64,000 nt of DNA, taken from positions 25,115,001 to 25,179,000 of the forward strand of contig OX344765.1 in assembly GCA_947034895.1 (NCBI GenBank), read 5' to 3'. Within the stretch, counting starts at the first letter, position 1; every line of letters begins with the position of its first letter. Under the pieces are notes generated by a model. That model made no database searches. It was not told where the DNA came from and saw only the letters and a program-made list of their open reading frames with translations. The DNA comes from Rhytidiadelphus loreus. Taxonomy: Eukaryota; Streptophyta; Bryopsida; Hypnales; Hylocomiaceae. Below are positions 1 through 11,279 of this stretch, in pieces. A program made the translations under genes and the position numbers.

Positions 1-26
1 TGTTAACTTCCACTTTGAATGAACAG

Positions 27-708
27 GGAGTTAAGGCAGTCATATCAAAAAGCTTTGAGCGCATTCATCGCAGTAACCTCGTAGGAATGGGTCTCATCCC
101 GCTTTGTTTTAAGCAAGGAGAGGATGCGGACTCATTGGGTTTGACTGGTTTTGAGAAGTACACAATTGAAATGCCAACTGACATGAAGAAAATCAAGCCT
201 GGAATGGATGTCAACGTAAAGACCGATAACGGAAAATCTTTCAAGTGTACTCTTCGCTTTGATACCCAAGTAAGTTGCACCTCTCTCGCAAGTGATGGCG
301 GTTAAACCTTTCAAGTCAAATTGCACACACAGACTCTTTTGAACCTTGTGACCTCCAAATCCCTTCAATTACTACAGTAATAATGCAATCATCAAAGTCT
401 GCACATTGAGCTGAATCTGTAATAATTTGCCATCACTTTCATAGGAGCATACTGTTTATTCCTCTGTATCATGCTCAAATCCAAGTTATCATTCTTTGAG
501 CTACAAGAATCGGCAGTGAAGTCACCTTTCATGCCTAAATTCTTGAGATGGCTATCTTTGACCAGGTATGGTAGAATATTACCTGAACGAGCGCTGTAGT
601 TTCTTGCTTTGACCTTTGTGCCCTTTCTGCACTTGGCAGGTCGAACTTACATACTATCAGCACGGCGGTATTCTGCACTATGTGCTACGACAGCTTGCGG
701 CAAAGTAG
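27..708 (+). CDS. ACO: Aconitate hydratase, C-terminal two exons (5' part outside window)
   Basis: Two exons are visible: 27-269 and 640-708, both phase 0, with an AG acceptor just before 27, a GTAAGT donor at 270 and a CAG acceptor before 640. They encode the last 103 residues, ending TAG. The protein contains [14 protein letters not shown] and [11 protein letters not shown], the swivel-domain signature of cytosolic and mitochondrial plant aconitases and of IRP1, and ends in [15 protein letters not shown], close to the usual family C-terminus. Aconitase interconverts citrate and isocitrate through a 4Fe-4S cluster; the arginine in SFERIHRS belongs to the substrate-binding region in characterised family members. 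The cluster-ligand cysteines and the transit peptide, if any, lie outside the window, so cytosolic versus mitochondrial location cannot be read here. Confident in the family and in the exon borders. Confidence 0.93.
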
Positions 709-3653
709 ACTTGTTCTTGAGTTTGGGCTGACTTGTGCCACTTTAGCCTCCAACTGAACCATCGCATTGGGAAACTCAGTTTCTGTAATTCTGTCGTCAG
801 CAAGCTCCCTGCTTCAGCACACTCAGTGTTCATTTGCTTAAAAGCGTACAGAGCTGACTGATTGAAGGATTAACTCCACAGGTACATGTAGTGGTCCAAT
901 TTATGTGATTCGTGAGCGGTTGTGAGACACTTGTACGAAGTCTTACATATTGATTCTTACGTCCATCACAGAATTGGACTTAGTTAAAGGTTCTAACGCT
1001 ACTTCGCGGTGCTGACTTTGCGTCTACAAGTAGATGGGGTAATGCTCTACCTTGATAAGTGATTTGGATAATCAGCCAGGCACTCAATGGGCTAATTCCA
1101 ATTTTGAGGTTGATGAACAAGTCATTGCTGTTTGAGTAGCTACAGAAAGGCAATCATTCTGGAAGTGCTGCAAGTAGTACTAGCGGTAATTCTGTTCCTA
1201 GACTTGGATATTGATCTGCTAAGGACAGACTTTGGAATTCTTGGTATTGTAAAGTTGTCTCTCTGTGGATTTCTCTTGGAAACCGGTGAAATTAATTAGC
1301 ATGCCAAACTGAAGCACTTCGTGCTTCTATGGCTCTCGGGATGTTTGGTAGCTGCATCATGGCTCATTTATCCGGTGTGAACAATTAATGTCAGTTGTAC
1401 TTCCTCAATTTCTGAGCCACCAATTGAGTCATCTTGATTGGGTTCTTGTACAGTATGTTCATTTCTCTCATATTTTCTATTTCCGGTGTAGCATGGTGAA
1501 AAAAACCGAATTATTCTTTGATCATTCCATTCCAAGACTTCTGTTCTGTTAGCATCAACAATGGTACAAAAAAGAAATTTTGAATATCTTACTAAATTTG
1601 TGGGACTTGGAGCATATACACTACTTTCACACACATATAGCTTCACAAGGGTCACAATTGGAAAAAGTTGAAATCTATGCTCACGTATGCTCACATCTTT
1701 GATGTAAGCATGCATTGTAATAATAAAATTGCACACATTAATATTTAGTTTATACCTAGTATATGAACCAATGTTTATTACTCTACATAAACCATACACA
1801 ATGTATTCATTAGCTCTTAGAAGCATTTATAGTTCATACAAGCAACTAACATCATAGCTTTTGCCACCATAGCATTAGTCTATAAAGAAGTATATGATAG
1901 AAATAGGGAGAATCTAGCCTCCTATTGTTGTCTTTGTATACCTTTGTTGTGACTATATCTAAGCCTAAGAAGTAGCCAATTATAAATGGGACACTAAAAA
2001 ATGTATTTCGTGTCACCTATGCTAATTGATTTTAAAATGCTATAAATTTTTATTCTTAATGAATATATTTATCAATTATGTTTATAGAGATCCTCCTCTT
2101 TGAATAGTATTGATATCTATGCTCTTGATAAAAAGATTCATCTTTTGTAAAAATTTATAGCCTTGAATAAGTAGTTAGTATGGGTGACAAGTGCTCCTAA
2201 ACCTTCAACCTTCTTACAATTTAGTACTCCGTAAAATATAGATTTTCAACAATAGTGGTAAATTCCTTATGAATATTAGTGACTAGTTTTTATAACACAT
2301 GTGGTAGTATTACGAGGTTTGTAAAATGCATTTGAATTTTCAACAAAAGAATCCTTTAATTTTTCACATAAAAAAAACTTCATTTAATTTAAGCTCTAAT
2401 TTTTTTGGAATGAGTACTCAATAGGGTAGTTGCAAAAAAGACTTGCTGAATTTTTTGTTCTTAGCCTTTTGCTCGGCCTTTTAAGTAGGGAACTCTAGAT
2501 TTTGGTCATAATTTTCACATTATTCCTCAAAAAACTCAAAATTTCCAACTAAAGAACATAATACTAAACTACTCATTGAATGTTTTTTTCATAATTATTT
2601 CCAAAGGTAATTTCATATTAATAAATAGTTCATAATTGGATGACCATCTACTATTTATTGTTGGAAAGTTGAGTAGTACTTTAGCCCCAATTTAAAAAAA
2701 AATGTAGGGCTAAAATTAGAAACATCTAATAGAAATTTTACATAGACTAGCTAGTACTAGATTTTAAAATATAAAAAACTTTGTCTTCAACTTGTGTTTC
2801 TAGTGCACTTTCTATCAGTACAATGGATTCTATAATCATTATTTTTGAGATATAATAATGAATTTGAAAAGTTAGAAAAATAAACCATTTTTAAATTATT
2901 ATTAAATTTTAATTACAAATATCAAAATACCAATTCTTCTGAAATTTCTATAGGTTCATTTTCTACTATAACTATTTGAGAAAATTATTTTGACTTAAAT
3001 TTTTTGGTAAAGTATTAGTTTTAGCATTCTATTTTTTTTCATGTTTTATTTAACATTTAAAAAATTCAAAATCTTGTATTACTTCTAATACTACTAATAT
3101 TTCATTTGGCATAAAATTGACAACAATGACAAGTGCACGTGTCTTGCATCAAAGTCAATGATTAAAAATACTTTAAAAGCTCTAAAAGTGTAGGTGTGAT
3201 ATATTCTAAAAAAAATCTTTTGCTAAATAAATTCATTCAAAATTTTGAAACTTGATGCAAATCTAATATACACATTACACTTTGTCAATATCACTTTCAT
3301 CATTGTTTCCAGCAACATTAGATCATTACTCTCAAAGAACTTCTCCCAATATTGAAAAATGCTTTAACAATCAAAGTTTGAAGTCCTGTAACTTGTACCT
3401 TGCTATTGCCTAGGTTTTATCTATTCAATCCATCTATAAGTCAAGCCTCAAAAAGGTAGAAAATCATTATTTCTAAGTAGGTAGAATCAAAATGCAAACT
3501 TAGCTATTTCTTTGGATAAGTGAAATTGTAATGTACATGTCATTTATCCCCATACAATTTTCTATTAAACAAGTACGTCAAAAGATGCCAAGTAAGTGTA
3601 CATCAAGATTTCACATTTCCACTTACCCAAAGAGATAAGTTAGTAAGTATATA
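709..3653. other. Intergenic DNA after aconitase
   Basis: The first 600 bases have balanced composition and probably include the aconitase 3' untranslated region. From about 1.7 kb the DNA becomes strongly AT-rich. There is a 152-codon minus-strand open frame at 1368-1826, but its protein resembles nothing I know and has no supporting context. No gene, RNA or well-bounded repeat is visible. Confidence 0.6.
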
Positions 3654-4380
3654 TGGGTGAATGCAAGAAACACCGGTACTATTTGGCGTCACAATTGGAA
3701 TGACGGAGATGCAATTTGTCATATCTTTTGGGAAATGAAGTCCATGTACTTGAAATTTTTATTGGAGATGGCTAACTTGGAAGTCCTCAGATTCCTTACT
3801 TTTGAGAAATTTTGAAAAAAAATCCTTTAATTAAATTGTAATTTACCTAATTTGTCACACTTTGCGTTTTAGGGGTTTTTAGTACTGTGGAGCATCCAAA
3901 AATGATGCTATACGTCTAGGATTGTTGTGGGCTATTGCCACAATAGAAGGGCATGTGCCCACCAAAGGGCATTCAAAAAAACACAATTCTTTGTCTTCAA
4001 CATGCATGCAAATAGGGGGCCCTTGCCCATAGCGCTCCTAACATTTATGATGGTTTCAATTTTTAGTTTTTGGTGAAATGTAATCACTATCAAGTCTCTA
4101 CAAATGGCCAATTTTTAGTTTTTTTTTGTTCATGATTTTCTAATTATTATTAATTTATACTTAATTTTATCTACTTTTTGTGACAAACTGTCATTTTTTT
4201 TAAGTAGTACTGTTTTAGTATTATAAAGTACTCAAAAGTACTATTGGCCGTTGATTTTTCGGATCAACGGCTGAGATTGCTCCGTTTTGCAGTACTAGCA
4301 GTACTTGTAGTATTGGGCAGAAAAAATGCAGTTTTGGCAGAACGCTCCCTAAATCGTTCGGTGTTTCTTGCATCCACCCA
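3654..4380. mobile_element. MITE-like element with about 22-bp terminal inverted repeats
   Basis: The left end reads TGGGTGAATGCAAGAAACACCG (two words: TGGGTGAATGCA, AGAAACACCG). The reverse complement of the right end is the same except for one base (GGATGCA). Both sides are flanked by TATA(TA) runs, so a TA or TATA target duplication is possible but cannot be separated from the simple sequence. The 727-bp body is AT-rich with no coding frame. The superfamily is uncertain. Confidence 0.6.
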
Positions 4381-4514
4381 TATATATTCAATTTGGCCTA
4401 TCTTAAGGCAATAGCTTTCCATTTTTTTCACATGGACAAGAAAGACTATCTAAAATCTAAATTCAAACTTTATAATATACTTAAGTTTGAAATAATTTTG
4501 AATGATAAGTTTAA

Positions 4515-4729
4515 TCCCTAAGCACTTCAAAGTCCATATTTGGGATGATGAACAAAGTGCTTTAGGACAATGTTTTGTCTAGTCAAAAATCTTCTCATTC
4601 ATTCAAAAAGAATGCTTGAGTTTTAAAAAAAAACTCTCCTTGAAAACCAATTTGATGAAAGTAAGGTAAATAGCATCCTTGTAAATTCAAAGCTATACAA
4701 TAAAAATTAAAGGATTTGAGCAATAAAGG
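4515..4729. mobile_element. Short TTAA-type MITE, decayed copy (215 bp)
   Basis: It starts after TTAA at 4511-4514 with TCCCTAAGCACTTCAAAGTC and can be followed along its length against the element at 45387-45604 (for example the shared word GGATGATGAAC and the shared end GGATTTG...TAAAGG). The right-hand TTAA has decayed to TTTA. No coding capacity. Two dispersed copies sharing both ends support a real mobile unit. Confidence 0.55.
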
Positions 4730-4812
4730 TTTATTATTGGTAAAAAAAGCTCCAAATGCAACCCAGACCCAACACACCAAAGGCATAACAACGGGGTCAC
4801 TAAAAAAAACAC

Positions 4813-5110
4813 GCCCCAATGCAACCGACATTGGTCTCTCTTTATTTCTGGCCCCGCCATTTTCCATCCTCAGTTTAGCAATTTAGAAAAATATGAAGTG
4901 CCCGCAAGTTGGCTCACAATAGGAAAAGTCATAAATGCTAGACCTTTTCAAGCTTCGTTATGCCCCAATGCAATCGACATTGATCTCTCTTTACTTCCAG
5001 TCCCACCATTTTCCATCCCCAACTTAGCAATTTAGAAAAATATGAAGCCCCACAAGTTGGCTCACAATAAGAAAAAGTCATAAATGCTAGACCTTTTCAA
5101 GCTTCGTTAT
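4813..5110. repeat. 149-bp tandem duplication (two copies)
   Basis: The block starting GCCCCAATGCAACCGACATT at 4813 recurs at 4962 as GCCCCAATGCAATCGACATT, and both copies end CTTTTCAAGCTTCGTTAT. The copies run end to end and differ at only a few positions, which suggests a fairly recent local duplication. No coding frame runs through both. Confidence 0.9.
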
Positions 5111-6929
5111 GTGTGCCGATTAATTACAACTCCCCTTTTTTGCATGAAAGGTCTTTTTTTTTAATGAAGAATCTTTTTCACTTCTTCTTTTTCTACTGTA
5201 CTGGTTCAAAAGTTCATGTGAGGATTGGATTACCAGCTTTGCATTGGGTCAATTTATTTTCAAAAGTTGCCCTGTTGCCGGAACAGAATGAGCTGGTCCA
5301 CCTCTCTCCACTTCGAAAATCTGCATTGATACTATCCCTGTTGCATTGGAGATGCTTCAACAAAGTGCATGACATGCTGATTTTCCACAGACTTGTCCAT
5401 GTCCTGAGCCCCAAGTGAAAGCTGCCATGTGAGTCCTACAAATCTGTCCCCCACTCAGATGTTCATTGACTTCAATTCAAGTTCAAATTAATAATTTAAT
5501 GTCATTCAAACTAAGCGTACTGCGCACACAAAGTCTAAGAAAATGTAAACACAAGTACACTGTATCCAGTAAGAGCAACTGCTCAAAGCTCAGACTCTTC
5601 CAAACAGCAAGAAATCAACAATCCACTTTTCCAACCAGAGTCCAACTTGGAGACAATCAGTAACCAGCCAGAGGCATCATATAATTTCATATATCCATAG
5701 CATTTCAAGCATGGGTCAGATTGAATAAATAATCTGCTGAACAGGAGCAAATGGATCATGCCTCTACAGTCGAATTAAAGAGTCTCAGACTCTCTAGTAC
5801 GTGGCACAAATTTCATAACTTGGCGTTCTAAATCCATGCTATTATATGCTGCTAGGTACGGTAACATCTCCAATGATCAGTAGAGAACAAAACACATCTG
5901 AACAATCATTCAAAAGTTCTGGCGCATCTAATTAAATAGGTGACTATGTATCAATATATGTACCAGGTGACTCCATTGACTCTACTGAAGTAAGCATCTG
6001 AAGCTCCACAGTGTTACTAACCTTTGTCCACTATACCCATTTCGTTTGTAGCTAACCAAAAAACAATTATTATCATACAAAATTTGCTGGGATTGGTAAC
6101 ATTAGCGGAGCTCTTGGAGCTACCTCAGAGAAGTAACAAAGCAAAGAAACAAGAAAAGCAATTGACTTCCATGTGTCATACATAGAGAGTAAAAAAAGCA
6201 TCATATTCATTAAAATGGAAAAAATGCAAGAAACTGGCACACTCTGTTGGCCTGTTTCACTAGCCACCTGCATATGGAACCTAGCTCAAATCGACACCTA
6301 TCCTTGTTTTTAGAGCCTTGGAAGTCACAATTGTCTGCAATACGCCATTTTAATGAATATGACCATAAAACTAATCCCAACACTCAGGCTAGCTCGCTCG
6401 CTCTTCATTCCTGTGAGTGTAAAACTTGTATGTACAGCAGCAGCAGTGCCCCCCGGCAGCTACAGTTCCAAGACTTCCATTCTTCTCAAAACTTCTGAGT
6501 CGTAGTTTAAGGTCTTTGATGAGACACTTTTCATTTTGACTTCGTGAAGTTTTGCCAAGAATGAAAGCTAGACTAGACTGCACTCAGGGCACTGGCTACT
6601 CTCACATCTATTTTTTTCCATTAATTAATTAATTTAGTGACAATAATTGAATTCAGTACTAGTCACCTGCTAGCTTGTGTCTGTCGATCTGTCTGACTGT
6701 CTGTCTGTCTGCAATTGCGTACTAATTCAACCACCTGTCAGTTACTTAGTTTGCAAAAGAATGAGGCTACTAACGACGCTCAATGATTTTTCCATTTGAT
6801 CGAAAGTGTAAAATAATGTTAACCTGATAATATATGCCCGCAGTGAGGCATATAATATTTGTGACCGGGACGGCCGGGGTCCGTTATATATGAACTTGGA
6901 TATCGATGCATGGTTGCAAGTTCACGACT
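5111..6929. other. Intergenic DNA between repeats and the 3' end of SHR
   Basis: There are short open frames of up to 101 codons in several frames, none with recognisable domains. A short CTGT(C) microsatellite sits near 6680-6711. The part next to 6930 probably holds the 3' untranslated region of the minus-strand SHR gene. Confidence 0.5.
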
Positions 6930-9900
6930 TCACGTTTCCGGTGACGGGTTGGCGATGGGCTTCCAAGCAGTAGCACACAGCACCACCTGCTCTTTCCATG
7001 TGAGGTACAGTTTGTTATCGTTGATAATAAGTCCCCACCCCTCTTTGTATCTGCGCAGGTCCAAAGTTCAAACCAATTGAACCTTTAGTCTTCATTTCGA
7101 TCGATTCCTTACACAACTGTGCATTAGTACGTACACTCTATGAACAAGTTCAGGTTAGTCCAACACAGTGTACTTGCAACCACACGTATGATAGTTACAC
7201 TCAATGAACAAGTTCAGGTTAATCCAAGTGTGTTTGTGCAACCACACAATTTGATTGGCATGGGATTGGAAGAAGTTAAAAGAAGAAAAAAATAATTTAC
7301 GTCAAGATTCTTCTAGCTCGATCAAGCCATAATTTATTTTGCCTGAGGAGCTCCAGAATCTACATTTCCCCCAAGGCAAGCTCTAGCTAGCAAGCTCTCT
7401 CAGACGTTAAGCTACAGGTGAATAATGTATACATCATCGCTGTATGTACGAATACAGTCTGGATCGGTCGATCTTACGAGAGTAATTCACGTACTGCTAT
7501 CGATATCGTGGAGCTCAGGTTCAATTAAGTGTACGTACCCGTGCGCAGATATACGCAAGACAGTACGTTACACTTAATTGCGTGAAGCCGTGAACCAGTA
7601 TTGAAGAAGGAAACTAGCTAGCTACGAGCCTAGTAACGTACCACCCTTCAAATCCCGAAACTGATACAATTTAGTATTAAAAAAACATGCTCTGAACCAA
7701 CACCAGTTGTCCAATTAAAATAACATGAAACAGGGAATATATATATTCATTTGTTTCAAAAACAAAACAAAACAGGGAATATATACAATATACTAGCCAA
7801 GAATTTAATAATGATTTAACTAATTAATGCGGATATGATTGGGTCACAGGCATATCACATTGAATCCCCCCTGTGTGAAAAATCTACCTAGTGGCTAAAA
7901 TTAGTACATGGTTTTGTGTGTACAGTGTACACCGTTCACATCTCGACACCGACCGATATCAATGTGTCATTCAGTATTAATTTTAAAAAACATGCTCAGT
8001 CGATCTGAACTTACTAACTAACACCGTAAGCTACCCGTTGGCAAATTAATTAAAACTCATTCAGAAACAGGGAATATTTAACATTATTTAGCCAAGAGTT
8101 TAATACTTATTATTAATTAACGATACTGTTATAACATAATTATATAAAAGTCCTGCAGAAGCTTGTCAGACCTCTTGAGGAGTGCCCGGACGTCGTCCAC
8201 AACATCATCGCTGAAGTTGCACGACAAGAACCCTCTCCGTCGCAGCCTCTCCTCCCACTGCAAACCTTTCTGCTGCCGCTCCACATTCTCGGGCAACTCA
8301 CAAGCCACAAAGCGGACGGCTTTTCTTGCCCACATCCGCTCCAACAAGAGCCTCTCCGAGCTAGTCCTGGTGAAGCTCTCGTTCAGGGAGTCGAACAGGA
8401 GAGAGTACAAACGCAGACCTTCGCAGAAGGATGTCAGGAAGTTCGGTGAAACCAGGTCCATCTCTTCTTCCACTACGACCAGGATCTGCATGCATGGGAG
8501 TATGTACACACACAGATCGAACATCAATCTCGTTACATTGGCGCGATTAATTCTAGCTAACTAGTGTCGAAAGTTGTGACATGCATTGCAGTTTAATTTC
8601 AATCAAGAAACGAAGACAGGCCGGGCATGGATGTACTATGTGTTTCAGGCCGGCCGCGTCCGGAAGTAGTGGCCGGAATACCGCCAATATATGTAAACCA
8701 ATTAGAGAAACTGACGTTGCATGCATGCGGGGAGGCTTGGAATTAGTAGGTCAACACCTTGTATGAAATCAATGATGAATGATTCCAGACTGAGACAGAG
8801 ACTGCGCAGTGGCCAGCTCCTGCGCTTTTCTGAGTCCTAGATGTGAGTGCCAGCTTTTGCTGGTAGATGACCTGCGTGATTGATTGGTGGAGAATCTAGA
8901 TCGGGACTAGTGTCCAGATGCCTCGGGGGGGTGCGAGCGACGACAAGGGGATACATTTTGCACTGACGGACGTGAGTATCGAGGTAGAGAACGGTGGGGA
9001 CATGTGTTTGCCTTCGCCTGGACGTACAGCAGAGAACACACTTCACTAGCAGAAGTTCACTACCTGGAAGGTGGGGGTAGGATGACAGTACGCCAAGAAT
9101 TGATGACATTTAGCTAGCGTGTGTCGTTTAGCTCGATCACTCTAGCTACAGAAAAAACATAGTGGCTATGCACATAGAAACTTTGGTGTCGTTCTTGTCA
9201 ATGTTTTCATCCCAACTTTTAACTCGAAAATCGGAGAGTCTTGGACCGAGCATATCAATCGTATATTCACCCCAGGCAGGGTAAATCTACAATTGCGCTC
9301 CTTGCTACTAGCTTGTGCACATTCAAGCTGTAACTCACTTACTTAATAAATATTCAGCATGGAGCACAATCGCTAATTAAAATAGCAAAGTACAAGCTCG
9401 CGCGATCACTACCAGCTGCTAGATAATTAATCCTTGTCATAGAATCAACCTTGAAAGAAAGAAGAATGCAAGTGAACCCAGTACAACATTATAAACGTGA
9501 GCGTTACTCACCTTGGGATTGGCCTTGCGAAACGTAGAGAGGAGACGATCACGCGGACTCCCCTGGTCCCCATCGGGCATCACCTCCGACACGTGATGCA
9601 GCGTGTGGTTGCAAGTGATGGCCAGGACTTCGTCTGGTTGGAGCTCCAGCTTAGCCAGCTCCAGCTTGTCCAGTTGATCCTGCGGCTGGTGCGTGACGCT
9701 GAAATCGAAGGGGACGCCCATGAGGCGCGCGAACCGCTCCAGGCGCGTCATGATCTGCTTCATCACGCGAAGTGCGCTCTCTTCCGGAGAGATTACGATG
9801 GTGGTAAGACGCAGGTGAGGAGTGCCGTCCGCCCGGGTGGCGAGAGCTTCCAGAAGGGTTGGCCATTGTGTGCAGTAAGTGCTACTCATGTCCACGATGT

Positions 9901-11052
9901 GGATCTTCATCTCGCCCTCGAAGGCCTCCATCAGGGAGGCGTTTCCTGCCACATGACCAAACGTTGTCCATGGACTGGCTTCCTGGAAAATCATACCACA
10001 GTACGTCCTTGTCAACAATCCCTTATTGCGAAGTCAAGTCCCCAATAACTGCCTCTGTTACAAGAAAACAAATATATGCAATACGAGTACTTGATCAATC
10101 GACAGTATGGACTTCTTCAATCCATAATCCATACTATTCTTTGCCAGGCATCAACCAGTCAACAAGTCAAGTCCCAATCTTAGTAATCAATCATCGCAAT
10201 CAAGAGCAACTTTAGAGAAGACTCTATACTGTTTACAACTTCCGTATTTCAATTATATCTGAGACTGAGGTTTCAGCTCAAGGAGACAGGATGTTGGAAG
10301 AGAACAGAATCTAGCACAAAAAAAGCAGTCATTACAGAGAACTGAACCGCCCTTTGGAACAATGCTCCCAACGCCTCATCAAAGATAGGTACAGCATGAG
10401 TGAGAGTGAGTGGTTAAGTTTTCTGTACCTGATAATCGAGGATCATTTTACGCAGCGTGTCAAACGAATACGTCTTCTCCGCCGCAGCAGAAAGAATCCG
10501 GTGGCAACTAACTCCCGTTCCCGTGACCCGACAGAACAGCGCTTGCAGAAAACAAGCAGCCAACCTCTGATCAGCATCCCCATACGGCGAACTAATCTCA
10601 TTCAACACCCACATTAGGTTCTTCACACGTCCCGCATCGCTCACAGCCACCGCTCTTGCACATTCCACGAGCAGATTCGCAACCCACTGCGACTGAGCTC
10701 CAGCTCCACCCCCGCTGTTACTCGGCCTGTTGTAGAAAGCATGCTGCGGACACGCGTAACCTCCAAATTCAGCCAGCATGTTGTCATCAATGTCGGCCCT
10801 CGCCGCACACACTTTCTCCGGACTCGAGTACTGCCAGTCTTGTGGATCCCTGTCGGAATTGTGCTGGAGCCGAAAGAGAGGGAAGGATTCGGAGTAGAGA
10901 TGTTGCTGTTCTTCGGAGCTTGGTGGCGGGAAAGTATTGGAGGTCGAAGCTCCAGCTTCGCTGAACAGGCTTGGGCCTTCATTGCTGGTGTGGAGGTCGC
11001 TAACGGGCTCGATTGGGGGATACTCGGCGTATTTCGCCAGAAGCTTGTCCAT
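6930..11052 (-). CDS. SHR: SHORT-ROOT-type GRAS transcription factor, complete, 4 exons
   Basis: Four exons on the minus strand join into 509 codons plus TGA: 11052-10429, 9982-9512, 8485-8172 and 7050-6930. Every junction is GT-AG and the phases match; the third exon ends in AG, completing an arginine codon with the first base of exon 4. Domains in order: variable N-terminus (1-120), leucine-rich region I with LVECARAVAVSDAGR (about 128-142), the VHIID block as KIHIVDMSSTYCTQW (234-248), the PFYRE-like middle with VVVEEEMDL early in exon 3, and the SAW end as LTWKEQ...TAWKP (486-501). The CTQWPTLLEAL wording is typical of the SHR subfamily. SHR proteins are nuclear or mobile regulators that partner SCARECROW in asymmetric division and patterning. 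No in-frame ATG lies upstream: a stop (TAA) falls 12 codons before the start, although an upstream coding exon cannot be fully excluded. Confidence 0.93.
7665..8130. repeat. Local duplication in SHR intron 3
   Basis: Blocks at about 7670-7830 and 7970-8130 share the ordered words AGTATTA...AAAAACATGCTC, CAGGGAATAT and AGCCAAGA(A/G)TTTAATA. They are diverged direct repeats about 300 bp apart inside the last intron (7051-8171) of the SHR gene. They carry no coding sequence and do not touch the splice sites. Confidence 0.6.
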
Positions 11053-11060
11053 GACCTGAA

Positions 11061-11279
11061 TCAGAAACTCGCAACAGTGCTGCTGGAGGCTTTAATGGGA
11101 GCTTCGGGTAGATTAGGATGCCGAATTGTGAGGTTTGGGACCAGGGGTTGGGACTCACTTTCTCTTGGTGATTTCGGAGGCGAGAACTCGCCGTGGAGAA
11201 CTCGCCAGGGCTTGGAGAACTCGCCGTCCTCCAAGCTCGGGTAAACTTGTGGTACTTGGAGGAATTCGAGAGCGCTCAT
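11061..11279 (-). CDS. Candidate upstream ORF of SHR (72 codons)
   Basis: An ATG at 11279 opens a 72-codon frame whose TGA ends at 11061, leaving only 8 bases before the SHR start at 11052. The predicted peptide has no recognisable domain. If the SHR transcript begins upstream of 11279 on one exon, this frame would be translated first and could limit SHR translation. Alternatively, the TTAAAG at about 11087-11092 (minus strand) could be an intron acceptor that removes it. Transcription start and splicing are not visible. Confidence 0.3.
   Translation of the reverse strand: MSALEFLQVPQVYPSLEDGEFSKPWRVLHGEFSPPKSPRESESQPLVPNLTIRHPNLPEAPIKASSSTVASF

Noticed and set aside
1368..1826. 152-codon open frame on the minus strand beyond aconitase
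   Set aside because: It is long for AT-rich DNA, but the protein has no recognisable motif and there is no splice or promoter context. Kept out of the gene list as a likely chance frame.
2640..2720. TAGCCC...GGGCTA inverted words suggestive of a MITE tip
   Set aside because: Only six paired bases and no second end with a target duplication.
5113..5418. 101-codon plus-strand frame
   Set aside because: The peptide is low in information (Phe-rich start), overlaps the end of the tandem duplication and resembles no known family.
8129..8170. Possible truncated C-terminus of SHR (stop after KLLQ-type residues)
   Set aside because: A GT donor after AAGAG at 8172 and a terminal exon at 7050-6930 restore the KEGWG...TAWKP SAW motif in phase, so the gene is complete.
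9437..10048. Long open frames on both strands over SHR exon 2, including 183 codons on the plus strand
   Set aside because: The minus-strand frame is the GRAS VHIID exon. The plus-strand frame is its mirror shadow.
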